This document shows, piece after piece, positions 1-13,074 of a DNA stretch of 64,000 nt. Location of the stretch: assembly GCA_026686845.1 (NCBI GenBank), contig JAIVEN010000021.1, positions 10,496,001 through 10,560,000 of the forward strand, given 5' to 3'. Below the pieces are notes generated by a model, which ran no database searches, had not been told where the DNA came from, and was given only the letters and a program-made list of their open reading frames with translations. Numbering within the stretch: the stretch's first letter is position 1; every line of letters starts with the position of its first letter. The stretch comes from Adenanthera pavonina. Taxonomy: Eukaryota; Streptophyta; Magnoliopsida; Fabales; Fabaceae. A program made the position numbers and the translations under genes.

Positions 1-1500
1 TTTTTTCTTATCTTACTCTTATCTACAATTAAATGTAAGAGAAATAATTAGAGGTCTTCCCATCGGTACCCATAAACCTCCGTAAGGTCCTACATAGCGG
101 GGTTTGGATTAGTCTGGAATGAGCAATAAACCTAGAATATCCCAAGATATTGGATGATAAAATATTAAAAAAAACAATAATAAACTTTAAATGCAATACA
201 TTAAATATGAGTACTATTAGAAAATAATATATTTTTTAATAAATTTAATGAGTACTCCCTCCGGTTCACATTATAAGATATTTTGTATCAATTACATGCA
301 TATTAAAAAATCATTCTTTCAACTAAAATCAATACAAAAAAGTACCCACATTTCATATTTTATCCTTATTAAATATCAATTCTATTATCATTACAGGATT
401 ATAAATAAGGAGAGAGGAAGTATTAAAGATAGAGATAAAATAGAAAAAAAAATATTCAATGCCTTATATTTTAAATTACAAACTTGTCAAACAAAATGTC
501 TTATAATATAGATTAAAGAAAGTAAAAATATTTCTTTTATTTTTTATATAATTAATTAAATAAGGTTTATATTTTGGATTAATTTACTATTTAAATACAG
601 TAATATTTTGTTTTGAAAAAAGAAGAGGAAAAAGAATTGAATTTAATTGGGAATTAAATGACCGACTTGGGGATAGTAATTGTGGATCGTGGCCGTGTGA
701 TGGACAAGGGGGCATAGTTGAAAAGGGCATCTAAATGAAAACTTCCAAGCCACGTCATGATCGAGCACATATCACGAGGTCTGAGGTTCTTAAAATCTGC
801 CTGTGTTTTATGCTAATCTGACTCACCAGTACAATCCATGGTCCCCGTACAATTACAAGTTAGACATTTATACTTATTATTCAGCTAAATTAAAGAAATG
901 AGTTCCACTAATTACTACTTGTAGTACCGTATGCAAGTCAGTTTCTTGCGTTCATATTAGCTTTAGCAATTTACGAAAACAACAGTCAAAATAGGTTTTT
1001 CTCCCCTCCATTTGTCTTTCTTTTTTATTCTTTTACTCTTTCCATGTTTGTATATTAAATAGCTCTCTAGAAAGGAGTATTTATAAGTTATTGAACTACT
1101 TTTTATAAATAAAAAATTAGTTAAAAAAAACTTTAGGTAAAATTAGAAAAAAACTTAATGCCCTTTAAAATTAAAATTGCAAAAACACTTATATTTTGAA
1201 TGATAAAAAGTTTTATAAGGTATGCTCTATAAATAAAAACAAAGGGAGTATTACGTATTTGGTGGTAGAATTTTGCTACCCTCTATGATTTTACCCAACT
1301 CTTGATTTAAATTAATTTGGACCCAACAAATTTTTTCAGTTAAAATGGGTAAGTTCACGATATTGATATATTGATGCTATAAGGGGAATAAAAAAAAGGG
1401 GAGTACCACATGGATAGAGACGAGCTTTGTGCAACGCATGAGTAAATGCAGTTTCTGTCATTTTTTTACCCTTTTTGAAGTTTTACCATGGTTTGTCAGT
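1..1500. other. Intergenic, upstream of the MYB gene
   Basis: AT-rich, with no supportable coding sequence. It contains a degenerate Stowaway-like MITE (listed separately) and a lone right-end-like motif near 1238-1252. The last few hundred bases are presumably the MYB promoter. I could not assign individual cis-elements with confidence. Confidence 0.6.
247..514. mobile_element. Degenerate Stowaway-like MITE
   Basis: The left end reads TACTCCCTCCGGTTCACATTATAAGA. The right end, read on the other strand, gives a matching stretch with ATTATAAGACATTTTG. This is the CTCCCTCCGTYCC-plus-ATAAGA layout of Stowaway (Tc1/mariner) MITEs. The outermost right bases are eroded, so the exact border is uncertain. 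Confidence 0.4.
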
Positions 1501-1547
1501 CATGAAACAGCCTCTTCCTCTCCTCTTTATCTTCGTATTAATGTGTG

Positions 1548-1555
1548 TATATAAA
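1548..1555 (+). promoter_or_regulatory. TATA box of the MYB gene
   Basis: TATATAAA lies 132 bp upstream of the MYB start codon. A C/T-rich, AG-repeat-containing stretch follows that would make a normal plant 5' leader. This placement predicts transcription starting near 1580 and a leader of about 100 nt. Confidence 0.6.
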
Positions 1556-1686
1556 CAAGGCAGCCTCAACTGTGGACGCTTGTCACTGTATGTATTCCCC
1601 AGGAGAGAGAGAGTGAGAGAATCTATAAACATCGCAGCCCCTCCTTCCTTTGTTTCTTCAGAAATCATCAGAAGAAAGAGATCTTA

Positions 1687-2981
1687 ATGGGGAGACCACC
1701 TTGCTGTGACAAAATTGGGGTTAAGAAAGGACCTTGGACTCCGGAAGAAGACATCGTCTTGGTCTCTTACATCCAAGAACACGGCCCAGGCAATTGGAGA
1801 TCAGTCCCCACCAATACCGGTAACTCCAATCTTCTTAATTCCCACCATCTTTCTCTCAACCTTGTGTGAGTTTGATTATTCACATCGATCCATCGTTCTC
1901 TCAATTTAATTCACTTCTTTTGTTTCCTCAAAATAAAGGCTTGATGAGATGCAGCAAAAGCTGCCGGCTTAGATGGACCAACTATCTCCGGCCCGGAATC
2001 AAACGAGGTAACTTCACTGAACATGAAGAGAAGATGATCGTCCACCTTCAAGCTCTTCTGGGAAATAGGTACTCTATCTACTTTATAAATATCCAACATA
2101 TATTCTGATCACTGTGTTAAGGAGGATATTTAGGAATCTGAAAAGGTTGCAAATTTATATGTTTGTGAGGTTTGAACTTGAATATTGTAGAGATGAGGTG
2201 TGTGCTTTCGTGTAATGGGTGCAGGTGGGCAGCCATAGCTTCATATCTTCCTCAGAGAACAGACAATGACATAAAGAATTACTGGAACACGCATCTGAAG
2301 AAGAAGCTGATGAAGAAGGGAGAAGGTAGCAGTACTGATCAGCAAGAGGGTGGATATTCGTCGTCATCTTCGCAGCCAAACAAGGGCCAGTGGGAGAGAA
2401 GGCTTCAAACAGATATCCACATGGCCAAACAAGCTCTGTGTGAGGCTCTCTCCATTGACAAGCCCACTCCTCCTCCATTAGAAAATCTAATAACAAATCA
2501 CAATTTCCCAACCTCTCACAGTAAGCAGCCCTCCACTTCCTATAACCCCATCAACAACCAAGCAGCAGCAACTTCATCGTCATCGTACGCATCGAGTGCT
2601 GATAATATAGCTCGACTGCTGCAAAACTGGGTGAAGAAGATGCCAAACTCGGTTTCTGGTTCGACTTCAAGTGAAGGAGCACACAGTGGGAGTGGGAATA
2701 CCACACCTGATCAAGGCCTTGACTACAGCTCTCTCTTGAGCTTCAATAACTCATCTTCCAATAATATCAACAACAATAACTCTGATGTGTCCGCGGAGAG
2801 TAATAGCCTGTTACAGCAAGAAGAAAGCAAGCCCAGCTTGGATACGCACGTGCCCTTCACGCTTCTGGAGAATTGGCTTTTTGATGATGCTGCTGCTTCT
2901 CAAGGCCATGAAGATCTCTTGAACTTGTCACTTCAGGAAACTACAGCTGACCTATTTCAGTTGGCGAAGGACAAGTTCTAG
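1687..2981 (+). CDS. R2R3-MYB transcription factor, subgroup 1 (MYB94/96/30/60-like)
   Basis: This is a nuclear DNA-binding transcription factor. The model has three exons, 1687-1819, 1939-2068 and 2225-2981, with GT-AG introns in the two positions typical of R2R3-MYBs, giving 339 aa. The N-terminus [22 protein letters not shown] opens R2 (about 14-61); R3 (about 67-115) includes [21 protein letters not shown]. Outside the DNA-binding domain are subgroup-1 blocks: [23 protein letters not shown] from about 142, [15 protein letters not shown] near 209, and LLENWLFDD near 302. The R3 reading [19 protein letters not shown] is closer to MYB94/96/306 than to MYB60. Known members control cuticular wax, ABA and drought responses, or guard cells; which applies here is inference. 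A perfect inverted repeat overlaps the AATAAA signal downstream of the stop. Confidence 0.93.
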
Positions 2982-3028
2982 ACTATATAGCATATCCAAT
3001 AATTTACTATATATAATATCTGCGTGTT

Positions 3029-3103
3029 CAATGAGGCAATAAAAATTTGCTGATGTTTCAAGTCGGAGAGCTTTTTGATTGGTAAATTTTTATTGCCTCA
3101 TTG
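3029..3103 (+). promoter_or_regulatory. Perfect 20-bp inverted repeat over the poly(A) signal, 3' of MYB
   Basis: The arms at 3029-3048 and 3084-3103 are exact reverse complements (20/20), separated by 35 nt. As RNA the stem can extend six more pairs inward using G:U pairs. The left arm contains AATAAA (3038-3043), 57 nt after the MYB stop codon, so the likely polyadenylation signal lies inside the stem. It could be a cis-regulatory RNA hairpin or a very small inverted-repeat element. I see no clear target-site duplication. Confidence 0.6.
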
Positions 3104-4193
3104 CACTTTATTTCCTACAAAAAAAAAATTTATCTAAGAGTTTCTTTGGATCAAACCTGCAACTAGCTAGTTTTAGAGGTTCTTTCTTTTTTTCTTTTTT
3201 CTCTGGGATTTATAGATAGAAGAGGGTCATGTGTGCTTTGTTCAGTGAAAACTGCTTGGGTTTCTTGGACTTCTCTCATGAGGATGAAGATGATATTCAT
3301 CATCTTGCTCTGGGAAACAAATTGTAGTGTACATTAGAATCGCTTCCATAACCTGCCATGTGCCATGTAGCAAAATAATTGTATGTTATATATAATCTCA
3401 TCTAATTAGAAACTGAATTTATCTCTTGAATTTTGGGACGTCTTGCTGGAAGTTAGACAGTACATACACAATTTATATTGAGTAGAAGATAAGAAAAAAA
3501 TTGAACACTCTCCTTAGATCACATCTAATTGTTTTAAATATATTTGGATTGATAAGAAGAGAGAGAAAAAATGATTTAGTTAAATATTTTTCCTGCATAT
3601 TCTTTTCAATCTAAACATACAATTAATGCTTATAAAATAAGTAATAATATATACCCGAAATTGATCTATATGTGGTTCTTCATATAAAATTATCATTGAT
3701 ATGAATTACAGTGGTTATAAACGAAAATTTAGGGTCTTCTTCTTCTTCTTTTTTGAATATGGGTTTATTTATTAAAGAGATGTTGAATAGTGCCGGTTAA
3801 TTGATTAAAAAAGCTAAGTTGTTGGAGGTGTGATGTATTATTAATTAATTATATACCAAAATCAACAGTTATCCAGTTGAAGGTCATCTGGAAATTGCCA
3901 CCGTCAAATAATTCTCCTCCTATTCAATTCCAAAAGGACTTTTTAAAAAAAAAAAGTTATGACATTATGGAAAAGAAATTTGACCATCCAAATCTCATAC
4001 ATTAGTACATAATGTCGTTCCTTTATTTAATACATAAATAAAAGAATGCAAGTTGTGTCGTACGGAAGGTTTCCTCATGAATCATGATATTAATCAATCC
4101 ATTTGCCATAAGAAAATATAAATCCATTTGCCATAAATGACAACTAATCTCTCTCTCTCTCTCTATATATATATTCTCTCTCTATATCTATAT

Positions 4194-4441
4194 ATTCCAT
4201 CCATTTCGGTATAAAATGCATCTTTTGAAGAAATTTATATTTCACAATATAAAATATTTTATAAATTACATCATGTTTATTTGGAGAATTTAATTATAAT
4301 AGTGAAAGTTTAATTCATCGGTCAACTATGTTAAATGAGAATAATTAAGAGAATGATGGTAAAATTTTCAATTATTAATTATTACCCTTAATCCTTATGC
4401 AATAATTAAAGACGCCTAATAAATTGAAACGAATGGAGTAT
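4194..4441. mobile_element. Stowaway-like MITE
   Basis: The left end TTCCATCCATTTCGGTATAAAATGC and the right end, read in reverse complement as TACTCCATTCGTTTCAATTTATTAGG, form terminal inverted repeats about 250 bp apart. TA dinucleotides flank the element. Size and ends fit Stowaway. Confidence 0.6.
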
Positions 4442-4534
4442 ATGTGAGTATCTATGTATGTATGCATTGGGTCCCAATACAATGATGATACAATGATGAA
4501 ACTTTTAAGTATGTCCATGGAAAGTTATAAATTA

Positions 4535-4832
4535 TACTTCCCTTGTTCTCATTTATAATAAGATATATTCTAAAAGTTCTTAGTTATTTAAAATATAAAT
4601 CACTTTATAATATTCAAAGAGTATTAAATTGACTTTTCCAATTTTACTCAAAATATTTATAATGGAGAGAGGGATTAGAAGATATATAGTTATGATAAGT
4701 TACAATTTAATAAGGGTAGTATTGAAAAGTTTTGGTGATTTTTTAAAATTTCAAAAATCCTAACTAACTTTGCCTAATTTTCTTGATTTGTGTAAAGTAG
4801 TTAAGAGTAATTTATGAGAATAGATGGAGTAT
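4535..4832. mobile_element. Stowaway-like MITE
   Basis: The left end is ACTTCCCTTGTTCTCATTTATAA. The reverse complement of the right end is ACTCCATCTATTCTCATAAATTA. The two match over about 20 bases and are flanked by TA. The body is pure A+T, as is typical of the family. Confidence 0.6.
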
Positions 4833-7800
4833 TTATAATCTCAAAAATGAAAAAGGTGCGTGTGGAAGAGAGTATGTATCTATACAGTAAGTATTACAGA
4901 CTCATATTTATAAAAAAAAATAATATTGGACTAATCCAATACTAAATTATATTAACAATTTGAAAAGTTTCATAAGTTATCTAATATCATATCATTTGAT
5001 GAATAAGTTCCTTTTTTTTTTTTGGCCACCGATAATTAAGTCCTTGAATACTGATCATTTTTCCAATTTAAAAAATTTTGACACTAATTTTTTGGGCCCC
5101 AAATACTCGTAATAATACTAATTGACGCTCCGTATTTAAAAGCTTTTTTTTATTTTTTTCAAATTAAAGCTATTATTATATTAATTAATTAATTACTAAT
5201 GTGATCTTCAGGTCTAAAAACCGTGGATGATTCTAGGCTTCCTGTGATTATGTGTGGTGGATGATTCTAAGCTTTTAGGGAGGATTATATTTAAAATTAA
5301 TATTTTCTCATTAAATTTTTTTAAAAATAATAAAATATATATTATTTTTGCCTCTGATATTCTAAATCTATTTTATTTTAATTTAAAAATTTATTAGAAT
5401 TTAAACTATTTCAAAAATCGGCTAGACTCCTAGGTAGCCAAGGTCTCCCAAAGTGAATATGACCAATATAACCACTAGCATGGCTTGTTTGGTCTGCGAA
5501 TTTGAGTCATTCGACAACGATGCACAGAAGGAAGGATTGATCCATTCATGCATTAATTAATATATAAAACTAGATTGCGAACCGTGCAAATGTACGGGCA
5601 TTTTTTTGGTCAAAGCATGGAACATAATAAAATTTTTGAAAATATCATAAAATAAAATATATATAACTTTAAAATAGGTAATATCATACCAAGCAACTAT
5701 GTTAAAATATATATATATTATTATTACAAATCACTAATAAATTAGAACATAATACAAGAACTTATATATTTAAATTTCAAATGAAATATGATTAACAATA
5801 TTTGATTTAAGGATCTAAAAATAAAATACCATTTTAAAAATATAGTACATTATCTCTTCAATAAAAACTATAACCAGCTCTTGATGAATGAGGATAGGAA
5901 TGAGAGAGAGGAGGAGAATGACATAAGAGGAAGAGAATCCTAACTTGTAAAGAACAAACTATTATAGACATGAGTTTAAAGCATAATTGAGAATTAAAAA
6001 TTAATAATAAAAAGTTAATAATTAATAATTAAGAAAAAATACAAAATTATATAAAGGAAGTTAAAATATTGAATAAATTCAAAACTTAAAAAAAAATTGA
6101 GAATGACGATGGTAAATTTTAAAAACAAGAAGTTAAGAAAATATTTATAATAATATTAAAAAATATAAACTCATAATATTTAATTTGATAATCAAGAATT
6201 AAGAAATAATAAAAATTTAGAAAAAAGTTAAAATATTAGAAAATTTAAAAATATGAAAATAATTTGTAAAAAATTTTAAATAAGAAATAAATCTAACATG
6301 TATGAGAAGTTATTAAAATAAAATTATACAGACAATAGGTACAAAAGATGGAAGTTAAAAAGAAAAAATAGGAAAGTGAGGAAGTAGGAGAAAGAAAATA
6401 TAAGTTTTTAAAATAAAAAATTAAAAAATTATTTAAAACAATTAAGAAAATAGAAAGAATAACTGTTATAAACGGTAATACTCCTTCAGAAATATTATGA
6501 TACAAGGGATATTAAGAAGTGTTGATAAATACTATTTGCATAAGGTGATTTTTTCATTTAGTATTGATCCCAAAAATCATAAAATAAAAAAAAATTAGGG
6601 AGCTGTATTGTTTACAAAGTGAATATAGAATGCCTCTCATTTTAATCTTTATAGTCTATATAAATGCATGGGTACATTCTCGTTTGATTTATAGAAGAGA
6701 CAATAGCTTAAAAATTTTAAAATTTTAAAGATCATATTTATCTTTTTAATATTCAAACCACACAGAAATATAAGAAAGAATATTGAAAGAATATGAAGTC
6801 GAATAAAATTTTAGAGAAAGTTAAAAGAATAAAAAAAGTTACAAATAATTTGAAAGGTGCCATATAGTTTATGATTTGTAAATATAATGATTCTTTATAA
6901 TTTTTATATTTATTGATATTCCCAATTCAACTTTCCTGGTACAAAATCTTTTCATTTTTATTTTTATGAAAAGAGGCAAAAATATTGAATTTCCATGAAA
7001 AGGAAATGCTCCAATACAAAATTAATTCTCCTTTTTATCTTCAGATAATTCAATTAAAAAATTAAAAAATTAAATTGATAATAAATATAAAATAATATTT
7101 ATAGAATAACGAAACAAATTCAAAAATGAAAATATTTATGAAAATAAAGACATGTTATAAATAAAAAAAAATAATATACTATATCAACAAGGTGCTAATA
7201 CAGTTAGTAGATAATTGTATTCCTTAAATATGCTATCGATCCCCACTTCAGAGGTCAATACATATCAAAGAGATTAGTTTTGATTTGTTAGTTAAGGATA
7301 CTCTTAATATTCACAAAAAAAATATACCACATAATTATAAAAAATTGATAATCATATAAAATTATTACAACAATAATATGTAATTTTGAAATTTTGATTT
7401 GAATTAAGAATGAAATAAATTGTTCTTTAGAATACTTATGATGAATTCAAACATGAAAATCTATGAAGCACCGATACTTAAAAAAGATAAACGCACTCAT
7501 ATCTGATACACGATATGATATAATATGTGTATCGTACCTGTGCATACATATCCATCTATGCCACTTTATGTTCATATGTACCACTTCAAATTTTTATATT
7601 AAAATAGGGATATTTGAAGTTGTTATAAATATTTTAGAGTTTATTTAATATATATTATAATTTTTACAATAATTAATACCCATTTTTATCTTAATAGGTA
7701 GATTTATTAATTATATATATAAATAATTACATAAATAATATTATATATATATAAATATTTCCCACACTCATATCTATAAAATTTTAAAAAATAACGTATC

Positions 7801-8852
7801 TTTTATATCATGTCGTACCATATTACATGTACCTGTATCGATGCTACATAGATAAAAATCTATTACTTTTAGTTTTAAATATAAGATTATTTACCTTGTT
7901 TCTAAATATAAGACATTTTCTAAAATGTGAGGTCATATTTATTATATATTTGAAAAAAAAAAGCTTTCTTCAATTCATCTCAAAGATATAGAGGAACTAA
8001 AGGGGGAAAGTTTTGAAAAAAATGTAATTTTTTAAAAAATTAAAGTAAATAAACTAACTTTAATTCTCATTCTTAATTCCTATAATTTTGTCAAAGGATT
8101 CTATATTAAAGATTAGATAATGAAATATATCACTTTCTTGGAAATATAAGAACTTCAACAGTCCGAATAATTCAATTTTCTTTTTAAATTACATTTCTAT
8201 TGTTTGAAATTTGTAATAAGTTTAGTACTAATATTTTATTAGTATTTTGTCAAATTCAACTTATGCGATTATTGTCTTAATATTTGATACACACACACAC
8301 ACACATAAGTTGATATTGATTCATCGAAATAAGTTAACATATTGTGTATAACATGTTATTTGTGTCAATTAATTACATTTCATTATTTTTTTATTCTCTT
8401 TTTTGTTTAAATCATATATAATTAAAATAATAAAAGAACACATGATCACATTGTCAAAATTTAACTAAACATAGTCATAAGTTTAATGATAGGTGTTAAT
8501 TGAAATATTTTTAAAGTTGTGATGATCAAATTACAAAATTTGAAAATTAAAAGAATTAAAAATGTAGTAGAAATGTAAGAGTTAGGAGAATTACTTAACA
8601 TTATATTATTACTATCATCAATGTTAAATTTTAAATAAATTTAATAATACATTTTCTAATTAATTTAATAATACATTTTAATCATTGATACATAGAATCA
8701 CAGACCTAGATTAATTGTAAATCTTGTGCTTCTGAGAGTCTGAGATGATCTAAATTATCTCTAGCTAACTAATCGAAAAGATTTATATTAGGTGTTAGCA
8801 AATGTATGTATGCCTTCAGGTTATTTATCAAAAGCCATTCTAAGATTGAAAA

Positions 8853-9128
8853 TACTCCATCCATCCTAATTTATTTGTTATTTTAAAAATTTTTATATAG
8901 ACCAATAAAATTATTAAATAGTCTTGATTAGATTAAAATTTAATGATAATTTACCAAAATATCTTTGAATTAAATGCTAAAAAATAACATGTATTTTACT
9001 TACATATATTTTGAATGAAGGGCAAAATAATAAAAAAATTAATTAATATTTTATTAGTAATTTAAAATAATAGATAAATTAAAACATTTAATTTTTTATA
9101 AAATAACAAATAAAATAGAACCAAGAGA
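8853..9128. mobile_element. Stowaway-like MITE
   Basis: The left terminus contains CCATCCTAATTTATTTGTTATTTT. The reverse complement of the right terminus contains TTGGTTCTATTTTATTTGTTATTTT. The innermost 16 bases of the two arms are nearly identical. Length is about 275 bp with an A+T body. Confidence 0.6.
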
Positions 9129-10011
9129 CTGTATAAAAAGCTTCTAACTAATCGAGAAAACTATAATTAGAAAGTAAAGTATACTAGCTAGTGAGTATTT
9201 GCTAAATGTTTGATAATGCGGATGAATTGGAGTAGTTAAACCCATAACCAAACACCACCACTTGGATGGTCCCCTGTTTGTTTTCATTCTCAACCATATT
9301 GATCACAACAAATACTCGACGTTCTTTTTTTGCCATAGTGATTATTCTCTGGATTTTATTAATATATTTACTGGCTGTCTCATTTACTATTTTAGAGAAA
9401 GTATTATGTATTCTGGGAGTTTTACGTCATTTAAAATCTCCAAGAAAAATTAGTCCAAATCAAACAATTTAGTCGAATGAGAAGATGAAAAAAAGTGCTT
9501 TAATTTAATGAAAAATATATAAGTGGTTTTGAAATAAAAAATAAAAGTAAAAAGGCAAAAATTGTAAATCCATATATCTATTTATAGAAAGCAGCGCATT
9601 ATTTATAAGCAGTAAATAGTGCAACTTTTTATATATTTATGTTGTGGAATTTAACATAATGCATAAGTCTCATTATCTATTATCTAGTTATAATAATAGG
9701 TGAATTTTGATGTATTTAATTCATTTTTTTTATTAAAAAGAGATTAAATAACATGACACTTTCCGAGCATATAATTATTCTACCATTTTATTATTTATAT
9801 TAATGTTATATAGAGTATATTGTTAATGAATATTAATTTTACGGACAATGTGACGATATACTCTCTATATACATATAGAGAGAGGGAAGGAGAATGATCC
9901 GAGATTCACTCTGCTTCTGAATTATGGAATCCAGTAATTAATTTGTGTTGGGAATGACCAAAAAGACTTTAATGCCCCACTGGTGAAGTTTGGCCTTGGC
10001 TTATATACAAG

Positions 10012-10308
10012 TTTCCTGCTCTTTCTATTTTAAAATATAAGTAATATTTATTTTAAAGAAATATCAATTTTTTTTTAAATTTTTATAATTTTTTAAATTT
10101 ATCTTCATTAAATAGGAATAAAAATAAATTATTATTTCTCCCCATAACTATTTTTTTAACTTTTCTCTTACATAATTAAAGACTATCATAAATTGGAATA
10201 AAATTGAAAATAAAATATTAAATGGTCACTAACTTTTACGAAATAACTTATACTTAAAACCTTAATCTCCAGTAAATCTGCTCTATATTTTGAAAGAGAG
10301 GGAGTATA
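10012..10308. mobile_element. Stowaway-like MITE
   Basis: Left end CTCTTTCTATTTTAAAATATAAG pairs with the reverse complement of the right end, ACTCCCTCTCTTTCAAAATATAGAG. The element is about 300 bp, A+T-rich and bordered by TA. Confidence 0.55.
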
Positions 10309-10708
10309 TAGTATCAACTATATATCAACATAAGATGGGATTTATTATAAATATATTTTCTTAATCTCCTTATATATTGGCATCGTAATTTTTACCAAAA
10401 TATCGCTATTCAAATGAAAGAGTTTTATGTTAATTTCAGTCATAACACAAAACCTCCATTTCAAAGGAAGCCTCCTTTTGACCTCAAGAGGGAGCTACGT
10501 GATATGCTATTCTGGTATTTTTGTGTAGGTGCTTCAAAACTCTTAACCGTTTAGATCATTTCAAGATTTATGTGCAGAATAAAAAAATTATCTCCACCAA
10601 ATATTGAGGGGATCCATTAATAAAAGGGATCTCTCGATGACATTGTCTGCTAATCAATTAATGTTGTTCATTAATAATGGAAGACAGTTAATAATAGTGG
10701 ATAATCAT

Positions 10709-11022
10709 ATACCCCTTTCATTTCCATATAAGATATTTTTAACTATTATATACAGATCAATAGTGATAGTTAACAATTGAAAAAAATTTCATTCATTTCT
10801 AAGTTGCTTTTCATTCATTCCTAAGTTACCTTTCACTCAATATTATTTAATATAGTTAACATATGGATTAAACTCTCTAACATTAATTAAATTTAATTCT
10901 TTCTCATGAACATTTAAGACAAAAAAATTAAATATATTATATAATTTATAAAACGCCTTTTATTGTGGAACATAGATTTAATTTATAAAAAATGTGCCAT
11001 ATAAATCGAATGGGATGAAGTA
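10709..11022. mobile_element. Stowaway-like MITE
   Basis: Left end ACCCCTTTCATTTCCATATAAGATA and right end, in reverse complement ACTTCATCCCATTCGATTTATATGGCAC, form imperfect terminal inverted repeats with TA at both borders. Confidence 0.55.
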
Positions 11023-12099
11023 CCAAATGGTAGGGTTAATGTTGTTCAAAAGTTGTGGCGGAAAATATCTTTTTGTCAAACTTTCCTAGCTAGCTATATA
11101 GCTACTGGCCAAAAATAAAACTTAATTTCCCAGCCAATTTACAGCACTACATTGAAAGGTATATATACGTTAAGGCAGATCAGAGAGCATAGCTATCAAC
11201 TATATGTGTGTGTGTGGGTGTATATAATTATATATACGTGGATATAAAAGAAGAAGAAGCCCTAGCCATGCAGCAAGGTATATATCGCACAGAATTAAGT
11301 AAATCTTGTGGTGCACAACAGTCTCGCAAAGAGCGGACCGACCTACGAAATAAAGGCTGGCCTTGTCCCAGACGCCAGAGCCCTAATTAGCGACGCAGTA
11401 TCTGCGTGTTAATATGTAGGCCACCCTATGCTGTAAAGTACTTCCCTTGCATTGCTTCATCTGCCACACAATTTATCTCATTTTTGTCGATATATATATT
11501 TAAATTGTTGGGCAGGTTGGGGAGATATAGATATATTTAAATTATTATTATTATTATTATTATTGTACGTTGGGAAATTAAAAATATACATATCTGGCCT
11601 ACATGATCATAAAGTTGGGGATTATTAATACAAGGAGTATCTCCGCAACCTGGGACCCCATTGTAAGTATGGTCCCTCATCATCGCATAGCGTTTGAATA
11701 AAACTTGCATGTTTGGCATATCTGAAAGATCTCTATATATTACCCACATCTTTTAAATTGTACTGTCGTACATTAACGTTTAAAATTTTTTTATTATTTT
11801 TTTAAAAATTTTAAATATTTATTTATTTATTTTGGAAACGATAAAATATCAAATAAATATAATCTTTCAACCATCATGCTAAAAAAATAAAATAATATAA
11901 TTCAAATAAAATCAAAAAGAGTTAAGGGGGAAAATGTATTCATGTGCGTGAACTGTGAAGTACAGAGGGCAGAGCACCCAGAGCGCGTGTGAATAGTTGT
12001 TTGGCTGCATTTGCCATAACTCTAATGTCCTTTATATAGCAGAGTGTTTGTAAATGCTTAATAGAGAGTAATAAGTTGCAAGGTGGATCCGTTAAGCAG

Positions 12100-12130
<31 letters not shown>

Positions 12131-12634
12131 TACAGCAAGACATGGAAGCTACGACTGAGATATGCTCCATGAATGGTGGATCCCCATTACAAGAACATGG
12201 TGGATCCCCGTTACAAGAACTTCTTTCATATTTGCTGCCAAACACACCATATCTATTCTCTTGGTAGAAACTTGATTTTTTTTTCGGTATTATATCCACC
12301 TAGTATTCTGGACCTGCCTCACTCGAACTATGAGGACTTCAACGGGTCCCAGATTAATCCGGATCGAAACATGACAAGCACCACAAGGGTGAACACTCCT
12401 GGCTACTTCCAATGTTATGTTCCCAGAACTCGAGATTGAGACCTCTGGTTAAACTAGAACAATTCTTATCAATTGATCCAAGTTCTCATGATTTGGCAGA
12501 AACTTGATTAGGTTCTAAATAAAGTTGCATTTTCAATACTCTATCACCCTATTTATGCTAGTTTCCCAATAGTACTTCATTTTACAATGTTTGGTCCACC
12601 CTTATAAAAAAAAATCATCACATCACATCACATC

Positions 12635-12637
<3 letters not shown>

Positions 12638-12721
<84 letters not shown>
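12638..12721. repeat. Long (TC)n microsatellite
   Basis: An essentially perfect TC dinucleotide run of about 84 bp (roughly 42 units). It lies about 660 bp upstream of the OTP87 start codon, is preceded by CATCACATCACATC repeats and is followed by a short GT run. Confidence 0.95.
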
Positions 12722-12724
<3 letters not shown>

Positions 12725-13027
12725 TGTGTCTACATTATACAATTTCTTTTCTACTGAAACGTATAAATTTAATTTACTTCAAGAATTTGATATTCTGCAG
12801 CTATATGTAATATTTTCAATATATTTAATTTAATACAAATATTTTTCATAAAATTAAATTAACATGACATATAAAATTCATAGCATGTTGAACTATTTGC
12901 AATCTATGAACAGTTTGACTCAATTTTCAAACTCAATATAATGTGTAGGAAATGTGTCTAGTCATTATTTATAATTTACTAAAACTTTAGTTATTTTTAA
13001 ATTATTTTTTTTGGGCCAAGTGGTTTT

Positions 13028-13074
13028 AACTTATCCATGGACCGTTTTTTTTTTGCCAAAACTTATTCATGGAC
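13028..13074. mobile_element. Micro-insertion: poly(T) plus GCCAA flanked by a 15-bp duplication
   Basis: AACTTATCCATGGAC (13028-13042) recurs as AACTTATTCATGGAC (13060-13074), with one mismatch. Between the copies are 17 bases, CGTTTTTTTTTTGCCAA. The layout is what an extremely 5'-truncated poly(A) retroposon in minus orientation with a target-site duplication would leave. Confidence 0.5.

Larger units (their letters stand above)
3104..13010. other. Large intergenic region, AT-rich and MITE-rich
   Basis: No gene is supportable here. It holds at least five Stowaway-like MITEs, microsatellites (CT near 4149, CA near 8289, a long TC run near 12638) and a short direct repeat around 5224/5258. 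About 5550-8800 is nearly featureless A+T. Short ORFs here lack family motifs and look random. Confidence 0.6.

Noticed and set aside
2172..2224. Upstream extension of the MYB third-exon frame with its own ATG
   Set aside because: It is intron 2; the exon starts at 2225 after GCAG and restores the R3 reading across the splice.
2265..2285. Possible miR858-like site in the MYB R3 region (AACAGACAATGA)
   Set aside because: Only about the middle 10-12 bases pair, and subgroup-1 MYBs are not established targets.
4981..5050. Fifth poly(T)-GGCC micro-insertion with flanking repeats AATAAGTTCCTT and AATTAAGTCCTT
   Set aside because: The two flanks need an indel to align and lie in AT-rich words; not distinguishable from chance.
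11208..11390. Small peptide gene in a less AT-rich patch
   Set aside because: Frame begins in a GT microsatellite, and I recognise no signal peptide or family motif.
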